Shown: in pieces, positions 16,983-24,537 of the stretch
Position numbering within the stretch: position 1 is the stretch's first letter
Layout of the letters: the number at the start of each line of letters is the position of its first letter
Notes under the pieces: model-generated
What the model saw: the letters and a program-made list of their open reading frames with translations, nothing else
What the model was told of the DNA's origin: nothing
Databases searched by the model: none
Translations under genes and position numbers: made by a program
NCBI GenBank assembly: GCA_030683705.1
Contig: JAUXPP010000060.1
Location: 1 to 46,673 of the forward strand
Reading direction: 5' to 3'
Source: Polaromonas sp.
Lineage (GTDB): Bacteria > Pseudomonadota > Gammaproteobacteria > Burkholderiales > Burkholderiaceae_C
DNA: 46,673 bases

Positions 16983-17789
16983 ATGCAAGTGGCCGCCCTG
17001 CAAATGGTGTCCGGCACCGGCGTTCAGGCCAACCTGGATGCTGCCAGGCAGTTGCTCGAACAGGCCGGCGCGCAAGGCGCCGAACTGGCCGTGTTGCCGG
17101 AGTATTTTTGCCTGATGGGCTGGAAAGACAGCGACAAGCTGGCCGCGCAGGAAATGCCGGGCCAGGGCGCCATCCAGGACTTTCTGGCAAGCGCAGCCCG
17201 CGAGCTCAAGCTCTGGATTGTGGGCGGCACCGTGCCGCTTTGCGGCAGCGACAGCCAGCACGTGCGCAACAGTTCGCTGGTGTACGCGCCCTCGGGGCGT
17301 TGTGAGGCGCGTTACGACAAGATCCATCTGTTCAGGTTCGACAACGGGCAGGAACAGTACGACGAGTCGCGTGTCATCGAGAGCGGCCCAGCACCGGTCA
17401 GCTTCGACCTGCCGTCCCTCGACGGTCACACCTGGCGCGTCGGCCTGAGCATCTGTTACGACCTGCGGTTTCCGGAGCTTTATCGCGCACTGAAGTCGGA
17501 TCTGCTGCTGGTGCCCAGCGCTTTCACCTACACCACGGGGCAGGCGCACTGGGAGACCCTGTTGCGGGCACGCGCGATCGAAAACCTGGCTTATGTGGTG
17601 GCGGCTGCCCAGGGCGGCGTGCATGAGAACCGGCGCCGCACCTGGGGCCAGAGCCTGATCGTCGATCCCTGGGGCGAGATTCTTTCGCAGCGCGCCCAGG
17701 GCCCGGGGGTGGTTGTGGCGGAGCTGCGCGCGGACCGGCTGGACGCGGTGCGACGGCAGCTTCCCGCGCTCGACCACGGGGTGTTGTGA
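16983..17789 (+). CDS. Carbon-nitrogen hydrolase, Nit-type amidase
   Basis: A 268-residue cytosolic enzyme of the nitrilase superfamily with the complete catalytic triad: Glu40 (LPEYF), Lys113 (YDKIHLF) and Cys158 (SICYDLRFPELYR). The sequence around these residues resembles Nit1/YbeM-type enzymes that remove the amide from deaminated glutathione (metabolite repair), and I infer that activity; a general omega-amidase is the main alternative. A GGGGAGAAG site lies inside the end of yhdP. The stop overlaps the GTG start of the following kinase gene by four bases, so yhdP, this gene and the kinase are probably co-transcribed. Linkage of yhdP with a nit gene is common in betaproteobacteria. Confidence 0.9.
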   Translation: MQVAALQMVSGTGVQANLDAARQLLEQAGAQGAELAVLPEYFCLMGWKDSDKLAAQEMPGQGAIQDFLASAARELKLWIVGGTVPLCGSDSQHVRNSSLVYAPSGRCEARYDKIHLFRFDNGQEQYDESRVIESGPAPVSFDLPSLDGHTWRVGLSICYDLRFPELYRALKSDLLLVPSAFTYTTGQAHWETLLRARAIENLAYVVAAAQGGVHENRRRTWGQSLIVDPWGEILSQRAQGPGVVVAELRADRLDAVRRQLPALDHGVL

Positions 17790-19870
17790 GCGCGCAGCCA
17801 CAAGCAGGCCCCAGCTGGAAGGCCCGCCGCTGGAGCCGGCGCTGGGCGCTGTGGAGCCTGCTGGTCGCCTTGCTGGTCGTCCTGCTCTCCACGCTGGTCT
17901 GGCTGGCCGGCCGCTATGAATCCAGTCAGGTGCAAAGCCGGCTGGAGCAGGATGCTGCGCAGATGACGACCGACATCCGTGCGGAACTGACCCGCAATGT
18001 GCAGAGTTTTCAGGCCCTGCAGGTCGACAATCCCACCCCCGAGGCCTGGCGGCTGCTCGCCGCAGAACTGCTGCGGGAAAACCGCGAGATGATGCGCCTG
18101 GAGTCGCGCGACCTGGCGCTGGGCCTGGTGTCCTTCGCCGAAACGCCGTACCGCACCTCGGTGTTCGAGCGGCTGGGCCGGGATTCCACCCAGGGCGATG
18201 TCGGATTTGCCTGCACGGCGGCCCGGCGTTTCAGCGGCCCGGCGTATTCGACCAGCTACTTTCTTCCCCAGGCCGACGGGCTGGGGCTGGAGGTGCTCGA
18301 CATGTGCCTGCCGGTGCTGGTGTCCGGCAGGCTGGCCGGTTACCTGGTAGCCACTTATTCATTGCCGGACATCCTGTCGGAGCTGGTCGGCCGGCAGGTG
18401 GCGCGCGGCCAGGGCCTGGCCTTCACCGAGGCCGACGGGACGCGTCTGGCGATGTACGGCAACCCGACGCGCGGCAACCAGGCTTACATTGCGCAGCAGC
18501 TGCTGGATCTGCCGGGCAACACGCTGGTGCTGCGGCTGGAGAGCCGGCGCGGAACGCCGGCACTGTTTCCCAACCTGCTGACCGCGCTGGTCACGGCCAT
18601 GTCGATGGCGCTGGTGGCGGTGCTGGCCCTGCTGGGGCGCGATATGCGGCGGCGCCTCAAGGTCGAGCACGACCTGGCCGATGCGCTGGCCTTTCGCAAG
18701 GCCATGGAAGACTCGCTGGTGACCGGCATGCGCGCCCGTGACCTGCAGGGGCGCGTGACTTACGTGAACCCGGCGTTTTGCCAGATGGTCGGCATGGAGG
18801 CTGGTGAACTGCTCAACCGCGACGCGCCGCCGCCTTACTGGCCACCCGAGCAGGTGGAGGAATACGGGCAGCGCCAGGCGAGCCGGCTGGCCGTGGGCGC
18901 GACCTTGCCGCGCGAGGGCTTCGAGTCGGTGTTCATGCGGCGCGACGGTTCGCGTTTTCCGGTGCTGATCATCGAGGCACCGCTGATCAATGCCGTTGGC
19001 AAACAGACCGGCTGGATGAGCGCCATTCTCGACGTCAGCGAGCAGCGGCGCATCGAGGAGTTGTCGCGCGCCAGCCAGGACCGCCTGCAGGCCACGGCCC
19101 GCCTGGCCACGGTCGGCGAGATGGCTTCACTGCTGAGCCATGAGTTGAACCAGCCGCTGGCGGCCATTTCCAGCTATGCCACAGGGTCGCTCAACCTGCT
19201 GCAAAGCGCCGCTGCCGATGACCGGCAGCCTTCCACCAGCGAGGACCTGCAACTGGCCATGCGCCGGATTGCCGAGCAGGCCGAGCGGGCCGGCAAGGTC
19301 ATCAAGAGCGTGCATGACTTCGTGCGTCGCCGCGAACAGGTGCGCGAACCGATTGCGCCGCGCGCGCTGCTCGATGCGGTGATGCCGCTGGTCAGCCTGC
19401 AGGCGCGCAAGCTGGGCGTGCGTGTGCTGATGCAGGTGGATGCGAGTTGCGGGCCGGTGTTGTGCGACCGGACCATGGTCGAGCAGGTGCTGCTCAATCT
19501 CGCGCGCAACGGCATGCAGGCGATGCAGGGACTGGACAAGAACCGCCGCGCCGACAAGGTGCTGACCCTGCGCGTGCGGCCGGCCGCGTCCAATGCCTGG
19601 AGCCGCTGGGTGGAGTTCGCCGTGATCGATCATGGCGAAGGCATTTCGGAGAAGGTGGCGCAGCAGCTGTTCACGCCGTTTTTCACCACCAAGGCCGAAG
19701 GCATGGGCCTGGGCCTGAGCCTGTGCCGCACCGTGATCGAGCAGCATGGTGGTTTCCTCGGCTTCGAAGCGGTGTCGCCTCAGGGTACGATTTTCACTTT
19801 CACGCTGCCGGTGGCGGCCAGCCCCGGCGAAGCGCCGGAGCCGGCCCCCCAGGCAGCCCCAGCGCCATAA
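17786..19870 (+). CDS. Sensor histidine kinase with PAS domain
   Basis: A 694-residue membrane sensor. Two membrane helices (about 24-42 and 263-285) flank a periplasmic sensing region of about 220 residues; a cytoplasmic PAS domain (about 305-425, MRARDLQGRVTYVNPAFCQM) precedes the kinase core. The phosphorylated histidine is His452 in LLSHELNQPLAAISSYA; the N-box (QVLLNLARNGMQAM) and G-box (GMGLGLSLCRTV) of the ATPase domain follow. The SHELNQPL signature belongs to the FixL/DctB-like kinase group. The start is a GTG overlapping the stop of the amidase gene (GTGA). The cognate regulator follows after ten bases. The ligand is unknown; the context with yhdP hints at an envelope or metabolite signal, which is inference. 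Confidence 0.9.
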   Translation: MSAQPQAGPSWKARRWSRRWALWSLLVALLVVLLSTLVWLAGRYESSQVQSRLEQDAAQMTTDIRAELTRNVQSFQALQVDNPTPEAWRLLAAELLRENREMMRLESRDLALGLVSFAETPYRTSVFERLGRDSTQGDVGFACTAARRFSGPAYSTSYFLPQADGLGLEVLDMCLPVLVSGRLAGYLVATYSLPDILSELVGRQVARGQGLAFTEADGTRLAMYGNPTRGNQAYIAQQLLDLPGNTLVLRLESRRGTPALFPNLLTALVTAMSMALVAVLALLGRDMRRRLKVEHDLADALAFRKAMEDSLVTGMRARDLQGRVTYVNPAFCQMVGMEAGELLNRDAPPPYWPPEQVEEYGQRQASRLAVGATLPREGFESVFMRRDGSRFPVLIIEAPLINAVGKQTGWMSAILDVSEQRRIEELSRASQDRLQATARLATVGEMASLLSHELNQPLAAISSYATGSLNLLQSAAADDRQPSTSEDLQLAMRRIAEQAERAGKVIKSVHDFVRRREQVREPIAPRALLDAVMPLVSLQARKLGVRVLMQVDASCGPVLCDRTMVEQVLLNLARNGMQAMQGLDKNRRADKVLTLRVRPAASNAWSRWVEFAVIDHGEGISEKVAQQLFTPFFTTKAEGMGLGLSLCRTVIEQHGGFLGFEAVSPQGTIFTFTLPVAASPGEAPEPAPQAAPAP

Positions 19871-19880
19871 GGGACTCGCC

Positions 19881-20507
19881 ATGGAACCGATACAGAATGC
19901 CACCGTATACATCGTTGATGACGACGCCAGCGTGCGCGAGGCGCTGGCCTGGCTGCTGCGCTCACGGCGCCTGCCCAGCGAGTCCTTCGACAGTGCCGAA
20001 GCTTTTGACGAGCGTATTTCGGGGCCGTTCCAGGTCACCTCCCCGTCCTGCGCGCTGCTCGATGTGCGCATGGGCGGCATGAGTGGTCTGGCGATGTTCG
20101 AAAAACTGATTGCCTGCGGCCTGCTGCCCGCCATGCCGGTGATTTTCCTGACCGGTCACGCCGACGTGCCCACCGCGGTCGACGCGGTCAAGCGCGGGGC
20201 CTTCGACTTTTGCGAGAAACCCTTTTCCGACAACGTGCTGGTGGACCGTATCGAGCAGGCACTGGCGCAGTCGGCCGCGGTGCTGGCCCAGCGCAACGAG
20301 CACACCAGCCTGCGCACGCGCCTGGACGGGCTGACGGAGCGCGAGCGCGATGTGATGCGGCTGGTGGTCGAGGGTTTGCCGAACAAGCTGGTGGCTGACC
20401 AGCTCGACATCAGCGTGCGCACGGTGGAGGTTCACCGCGCCCGGGTATTTGACAAAATGAGCGTAAAGTCGGCGGTGGAGCTGGCTAATCTGCTACGTAA
20501 TTTATAG
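19881..20507 (+). CDS. FixJ/NarL-type response regulator
   Basis: A 208-residue two-component regulator. The receiver domain (about 8-125) has the acidic pocket DDD at 13-15, phosphoacceptor Asp61 (LLDVRMGG), the threonine in FLTGHAD and the lysine in CEKPF. The C-terminal LuxR-type helix-turn-helix reads LTERERDVMRLVVEG then LDISVRTVEVHRARVFDKM. This layout is that of FixJ-like regulators paired with SHELNQPL kinases, which fits the preceding gene. The ATG at 19881 is used; the frame is open upstream, within the kinase gene. The last codons and TAG stop lie in a sequence resembling the tip of the window's repeat, and the stop overlaps the convergent small gene by six bases. Confidence 0.92.
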   Translation: MEPIQNATVYIVDDDASVREALAWLLRSRRLPSESFDSAEAFDERISGPFQVTSPSCALLDVRMGGMSGLAMFEKLIACGLLPAMPVIFLTGHADVPTAVDAVKRGAFDFCEKPFSDNVLVDRIEQALAQSAAVLAQRNEHTSLRTRLDGLTERERDVMRLVVEGLPNKLVADQLDISVRTVEVHRARVFDKMSVKSAVELANLLRNL

Positions 20508-20510
20508 CGG
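20492..20510 (+). repeat. Possible remnant of the interspersed repeat at a convergent gene junction
   Basis: GCTACGTAATTTATAGCGGC matches the tip of copy 4 (GCTATGGAATTTATAGCTGC) at 17 of 20 positions and keeps the GCTA-N9-TAGC dyad; the right half is not recognisable. It contains the TAG stop of the response regulator and, on the other strand, the TAA stop of the small membrane protein. Confidence 0.4.
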
Positions 20511-20651
20511 CTCGTCCGGTTTCCCGGGGCGCGTGTCGGGCCTGGCGGGATCCTTGAGTTCGCCGTTCTTGCGGCCGGAGAACATGGTCCACCAGACAAT
20601 GAACACCAGAATCAGCAGGGCCCCCAGGGCTTCAAGTAAAAGTAAGGCCAT
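20502..20651 (-). CDS. Small single-helix membrane protein, 49 residues
   Basis: I do not recognise a named family. The predicted protein starts MALLLLEALGALLILVFIVW, a convincing transmembrane helix, followed by a basic stretch (SGRKNGELKD) and a charged proline-rich tail. The helix followed by positive charges looks like a real small membrane protein with the tail in the cytosol. The gene is extremely compressed: its ATG (20649-20651) shares two bases with the ATG of divergent mltA (20650-20652), and its TAA (20502-20504) lies within the last codons of the convergent response regulator. No clear ribosome binding site is visible. It could be a chance frame, but the composition is unlike the antisense shadows elsewhere in this window. 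Confidence 0.55.
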   Translation of the reverse strand: MALLLLEALGALLILVFIVWWTMFSGRKNGELKDPARPDTRPGKPDEPL

Positions 20652-21804
20652 GACTGTTTTTTCCCGCGCAACACATACCACCGCCATTATCGCCTTCATC
20701 GGCCTGCTTGCTTCCTGCGCCACCGCGCCGCTGCCCCCGTCGTCAGCACCGCCCTCGCCGCCGCCGGTTGTCGGCATTCCCCGTCCCGCTGACGGTCCCA
20801 GCTTGCCGCCCAGAACCCAGGGCAAAAGCCGCTGGGTGCCGGTGGCCTGGTCCGAACTGCCGGGTTTCGAGAGCGACACGCTGTTCGAGGCCTGGAACGC
20901 CTGGCTCAAGAGCTGCGAACGCCCGGGCCCGGCCTTCGCGCCGCTGTGCGGCGAGGTGCGGCGCCTGAGCATCGCCAGCGCCGACGAACAACGCGCCTGG
21001 ATGGTCAGCCGGCTCCAGCCCTACCGCGTCGAAACCCCGCAAGGCGCCGCCGAAGGCCTGCTCACCAGTTATTACGAGCCGGTGTTCAAGGCCAGCCGCC
21101 AGAGCGGCAATGGCTACACCGTGCCGCTGTACCAGGCGCCGGCAGGTCTTGCCAGCCGCAAGCCCTGGTACACACGCCAGGACATCGACACGCTGCCGGA
21201 AGCCCAGGCGGCCTTGCGCGGCCGCGAGATCGCTTTCATGGCCGACGCCATCGACGTGTTGATGCTGCACATCCAGGGCTCGGGTCGCCTGCAGCTGACC
21301 GAGGCCGACGGCTCGCAGCGCACGGTGCGGGTGGCGTTTGCCGGTTCCAACGAGCGGCCTTACCGCAGCGTCAACCAGTGGCTGCTGGAGCAGGGCGTCA
21401 CCAGAATCAACCCCTGGCCTGACGCCACCAAGGCCTGGGTGGCGCAAAACCCGCAGCGCCTGCAGCAGTTGCTCTGGAGCAATCCGCGCTACATTTTTTT
21501 CCGCGAGGAGGCGCTCAGCGAACAGGATGCGTCCTACGGTCCGCGCGGCGCGCAGGGGGTGCCACTGACGCCGGGCCGCTCCATCGCGGTGGACCGCGAG
21601 AGCATTCCCTACGGCACGCCGGTCTGGCTGGCCTCGCGCGGTCCGGCCGCCGACCTGCAGAAGCTGGTGATGGCGCAGGACACCGGCAGCGCCATCGTCG
21701 GGGCGGTGCGCGCCGATTATTTTGCGGGGACGGGCCCCGAGGCCGGGCTGCTGGCCGCGCGCGTCAACCAGCCGCTGCGCTTGTGGGTGCTGTGGCCCAA
21801 ATGA
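20650..21804 (+). CDS. mltA: Membrane-bound lytic murein transglycosylase A
   Basis: A 384-residue lipoprotein that cleaves peptidoglycan glycan strands to 1,6-anhydro-muropeptides at the outer membrane. The signal peptide ends in the lipobox LLASC (Cys23), which fixes the start at ATG 20650 although the frame is open upstream. The MltA barrel domain begins around GLLTSYYEPVFKASR and includes VLMLHIQGSGRLQL; the C-terminal 3D domain holds the catalytic aspartate region AQDTGSAIVGAVRADYFAG. A proline-rich linker follows the lipobox. The start codon overlaps that of the divergent small gene. The MliC-like lipoprotein follows after 19 bases, probably in the same operon. Confidence 0.93.
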   Translation: MTVFSRATHTTAIIAFIGLLASCATAPLPPSSAPPSPPPVVGIPRPADGPSLPPRTQGKSRWVPVAWSELPGFESDTLFEAWNAWLKSCERPGPAFAPLCGEVRRLSIASADEQRAWMVSRLQPYRVETPQGAAEGLLTSYYEPVFKASRQSGNGYTVPLYQAPAGLASRKPWYTRQDIDTLPEAQAALRGREIAFMADAIDVLMLHIQGSGRLQLTEADGSQRTVRVAFAGSNERPYRSVNQWLLEQGVTRINPWPDATKAWVAQNPQRLQQLLWSNPRYIFFREEALSEQDASYGPRGAQGVPLTPGRSIAVDRESIPYGTPVWLASRGPAADLQKLVMAQDTGSAIVGAVRADYFAGTGPEAGLLAARVNQPLRLWVLWPK

Positions 21805-21823
21805 TGCGCATGCAGGAGTCGCG

Positions 21824-22141
21824 ATGAACAACAAGCTGTGGGCATTCGCTCTGATGGCGCTGCTGACCGCCTGTGCCGGCCCGGGTGGGCCGTCCGGCCA
21901 GCAGTCCTGGCGCTGCGAACACGGCATCGATTTCCGCGTGCGTTTTGTCGACGACAGCGCGCTGCTGGAGGGCACGCGTGCCAATGAAGTGTTGTTCCGC
22001 GACGCGGGCGGCCAGGGACCGCAGCAATCGGTGTACAGCAATTCAAAAATGCGCGCCGAGTTCGGCCTCGGTGCCAATGGCCGCGAGGCGCTGCTGACCT
22101 ACCCGGCGCTGCCGCTGAAGGCGCGCTGCGTGCGCGACTGA
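21824..22141 (+). CDS. MliC-like lipoprotein (putative lysozyme inhibitor)
   Basis: A 105-residue lipoprotein with the lipobox LLTAC (Cys17), preceded by an AGGAG site at 21814-21818. The mature part has a cysteine near each end (WRCEHG and KARCVRD), compatible with one disulfide, and an arrangement (FRVRFVDDSALLEG, VYSNSKMRAEFG, EALLTYP) that resembles the MliC/PliC fold of C-type lysozyme inhibitors. The match is moderate, because the usual TKG motif is not evident. Its place after mltA suggests a role in peptidoglycan or envelope protection. The alternative is an uncharacterised small outer-membrane lipoprotein. Confidence 0.65.
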   Translation: MNNKLWAFALMALLTACAGPGGPSGQQSWRCEHGIDFRVRFVDDSALLEGTRANEVLFRDAGGQGPQQSVYSNSKMRAEFGLGANGREALLTYPALPLKARCVRD

Positions 22142-22163
22142 GGCGCGCGCAGGCTCACCCGGC

Positions 22164-23147
22164 TTATTCGATCTTCGCGCCCGAGGCCTTCACCACATCG
22201 GCCATGCGTTTGTAGTCCACGGCCAGCAGCTTGCCGAAGTCGGCATTGCTCATGGCCTTGGGCTCGATGCCCTGCTTGTCCAGGCGTTCCAGGATCACCG
22301 GATCCTTCAGCAGTTTGGCCATGGCCGTATTGATGCGCGTGGCTTCGGCCGCAGGCGTCGCGGCCGGGCCGAGCAGGCCGAACCAGGAGTCGAAGGCATA
22401 ACCGGGCAGGCCGCTTTCGGCGATGGTCGGCAGCTCGGGCAGGTACTTGCTGCGCTGCGGTGAGGTCACGCCCAGCAGGCGGATGCGGCTGTCCCTGGCG
22501 AAAGCCAGGGCGCCAATGCTGGCAGCGATCACCGCGTGCGCGCGGCCGGAAATCACTTCGTTGATGGCTTCGCCCGTCGCCTTGAGCGGCACATGCACCA
22601 GGTCGATGCCGGCCAGGCCATTGAAATACGCCATGGACAGATGCGTGGCGCTGCCCATGCCCGCCGTGGCGTAGTTCATCTTGCCGGGATTGGCCTTGGC
22701 ATAACGAATGAACTCGGCGACGTTCTTGGCCGGCACGTCGGGGTGGATCATCAGCACATATCCGGCCGTGCCGATGTGGGCCAGCGGCGTGAAATCCTTT
22801 TGCGGGTCGTAAGCCAGCTTGGTGTACAGCGAGCCGGCGATGTTGTGGCTGGCTGCAGCCATCACCATGGTGGTGCCGTCCGGCTCGGACTTGGCCACAA
22901 AACCGGTGCCAATCGTGCCGCCTGCGCCGGCGCGGTTTTCGACGATCACGGTCTGGCCCAGCGCCTGGCCGAGCTCGCCGTTCATGGCGCGCGCCAGGAT
23001 GTCCTGCACGCCGCCGGCCGCGTAGGGCACAACCACACGCACGGGTTTGCCGCTGGCCTGGGCCCAGGCCGGCAGGGCGCTCAGGCCGCTGAGGGAGGCC
23101 AGGCCGGTGGCGATGGCGGCGCCCAGCAGTGTTCTACGCTTGATCAT
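22164..23147 (-). CDS. Bug/TctC family periplasmic substrate-binding protein
   Basis: A 327-residue solute-binding protein of the tripartite tricarboxylate transporter (Bug) family, greatly expanded in Burkholderiales. An N-terminal signal with a KRRTLLGAA start (possible Tat signal) ends near PAWAQA. Family landmarks are VRVVVPYAAGGVQDILAR, VENRAGAGGTIGTGFVAKSEPDG, VHVPLKATGEAINEVISG and the C-terminal PELPTIAESGLPGYAFDSWFG. Such proteins bind carboxylates or other small molecules, often without an adjacent permease, as here. The gene lies 28 bases after argE on the same strand, so the two are probably co-transcribed; its ligand may be an acylated amino acid or carboxylate, which is inference. 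Confidence 0.92.
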   Translation of the reverse strand: MIKRRTLLGAAIATGLASLSGLSALPAWAQASGKPVRVVVPYAAGGVQDILARAMNGELGQALGQTVIVENRAGAGGTIGTGFVAKSEPDGTTMVMAAASHNIAGSLYTKLAYDPQKDFTPLAHIGTAGYVLMIHPDVPAKNVAEFIRYAKANPGKMNYATAGMGSATHLSMAYFNGLAGIDLVHVPLKATGEAINEVISGRAHAVIAASIGALAFARDSRIRLLGVTSPQRSKYLPELPTIAESGLPGYAFDSWFGLLGPAATPAAEATRINTAMAKLLKDPVILERLDKQGIEPKAMSNADFGKLLAVDYKRMADVVKASGAKIE

Positions 23148-23175
23148 GGATATTCCTTTTTGTGTGGACGGGGTT

Positions 23176-24396
23176 CTAGTTGATGCAGATTTCGTCGGCC
23201 AGGCGGCGCATGAAACGTTCGCACCAGGCCAGTTGTTCGAGGGTCACCCACTCGTTCGGCTGGTGTGCCTGCGCGATGTGGCCGGGGCCACAGACGATGG
23301 TCGGCACACCGACCTGGTGAAACAATGCAGCTTCCGTGCCAAAGGACACCTTGCCGGCGCCCGAAGACGCGTCAACACCGGCGCAGGCGAAACACAGGCG
23401 CGCGATCTCGCTGTCGGCATCGGTGGCAAAACCCGGCAGCACCGAATTGAGTTTGTGCGTGATGCCGGTGTCGGGCGCCACCGCCTGCATCGCCGGCACC
23501 AGGCTGTCCGCGAACTCCTTCGCTTCATTGAACAGCAGCACCGGTGAATTCATGTGGTGGTGGCGGATCTCCCAGGTCACCTCGCAGTCGCGCGGGATGA
23601 TGTTGAGCGCCGTGCCGCCGGCGATCACGCCGGTGTGGATGGTGGTGTGCGGCACGTCGTAAATGGGATCGAACGGGCCTTCAGCGACCAGGCGGCGATG
23701 CATGGACTTGAGCTTGGTCACAAATTCGCAGGCGATCTCGACCGCGTTGACGCCCTGCGGGGTCAGCGAGGAATGCGCCTCGAAGCCGCGCACCGAAGTT
23801 TTGTAGGCGTGTTTGCCCTTGTGCGCAATCACCACCTGCATGCCGGTCGGCTCGCCGACGATGCAGCCGGCCGGTTTGTAGCCCTGCTCCACCATGTCGG
23901 CGATCAGGCGTCGCACACCGATGCAACCGACTTCCTCGTCGTAGCTGAAGGCCAGGTGCACCGGGCGCTTGAGTTTGCGCTTGAGCAGCTCGGGCACCAT
24001 CATCAGCGCGGTGGCGCCGTAACTTTTCATGTCGGTGACACCGCGGCCATAGAGCTTGTCGCCGATGATCTGCGCGCTGAAGGGGTTGGTGTCCCAGGGC
24101 TGGCCATCGACGGGCACCACGTCGGTGTGCCCGGACAGCACCAGGCCGCCGGTTTTGGTTTCGCCGTCGGCCGCCGGCAGGGTGGCCCAGAGATTGGCCT
24201 TTTTGCCGCTGTCGTCGTACGTCAGCCGGCATTCAATGCCCTGGGCTTGGAGCAGCGCGCGCGTCCACTCGATGATGGGCAGGTTGCTGTCGCGCGAGAC
24301 CGAGGCAAACGAGACCCATTTTTCGATCAGGGGCAGCGCCGCCAGGTCGGCTGCCTGCACGGCGCGCAGGCCGGCAGTGGGAAGAGGGGCATTCAT
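23176..24396 (-). CDS. argE: Acetylornithine deacetylase (M20 metallopeptidase)
   Basis: A 406-residue cytosolic di-zinc enzyme that removes the acetyl group from N-acetylornithine in arginine synthesis. The M20 metal-site motifs are all present: His90 and Asp92 (LSGHTDVVP), bridging Asp122 (YGRGVTDMKS), general base Glu154 with Glu155 (SYDEEVGCIG), Glu182 (VGEPTG) and a C-terminal histidine in GHIAQAHQPNE. The ATG at 24394-24396 is preferred; the frame extends 18 codons upstream only through a TTG start with an unlikely N-terminus. A close relative, such as a general N-acyl-amino-acid deacylase, cannot be excluded. The Bug protein gene follows closely. Confidence 0.87.
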   Translation of the reverse strand: MNAPLPTAGLRAVQAADLAALPLIEKWVSFASVSRDSNLPIIEWTRALLQAQGIECRLTYDDSGKKANLWATLPAADGETKTGGLVLSGHTDVVPVDGQPWDTNPFSAQIIGDKLYGRGVTDMKSYGATALMMVPELLKRKLKRPVHLAFSYDEEVGCIGVRRLIADMVEQGYKPAGCIVGEPTGMQVVIAHKGKHAYKTSVRGFEAHSSLTPQGVNAVEIACEFVTKLKSMHRRLVAEGPFDPIYDVPHTTIHTGVIAGGTALNIIPRDCEVTWEIRHHHMNSPVLLFNEAKEFADSLVPAMQAVAPDTGITHKLNSVLPGFATDADSEIARLCFACAGVDASSGAGKVSFGTEAALFHQVGVPTIVCGPGHIAQAHQPNEWVTLEQLAWCERFMRRLADEICIN

Positions 24397-24473
24397 GGGG
24401 GACCTTTGCTGGAAAGCCCTGGAACAGGGCGGATCGGAGGGGGTTTGCAAAAATTGTAGGGCAGTCCGGGTTT

Positions 24474-24529
24474 GCTATCAAAAACGTAGCTGCTTGCGCT
24501 TGTCAGTCAAGGGCTGGAGGCCAAAAACA
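24474..24529 (+). repeat. Interspersed dyad-tipped repeat, copy 3 (intergenic)
   Basis: This is the cleanest copy. The left tip GCTATCAAAAACGTAGCTGC forms GCTA-N9-TAGC; then come TTGCGCTTGTCAG and GGGCTGGAGGCC. It lies between the argE start and the end of the LysR gene, both on the minus strand. Confidence 0.8.
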
Positions 24530-24537
24530 CGCAAAAT

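Noticed and set aside
13472..17017. A 1181-codon open frame antisense to yhdP
   Set aside because: Shadow of the yhdP coding sequence: low-complexity composition and no start signal.
20533..20649. An earlier start for mltA
   Set aside because: The lipoprotein signal peptide begins at ATG 20650; the upstream part has no signal-like sequence and would bury the lipobox.
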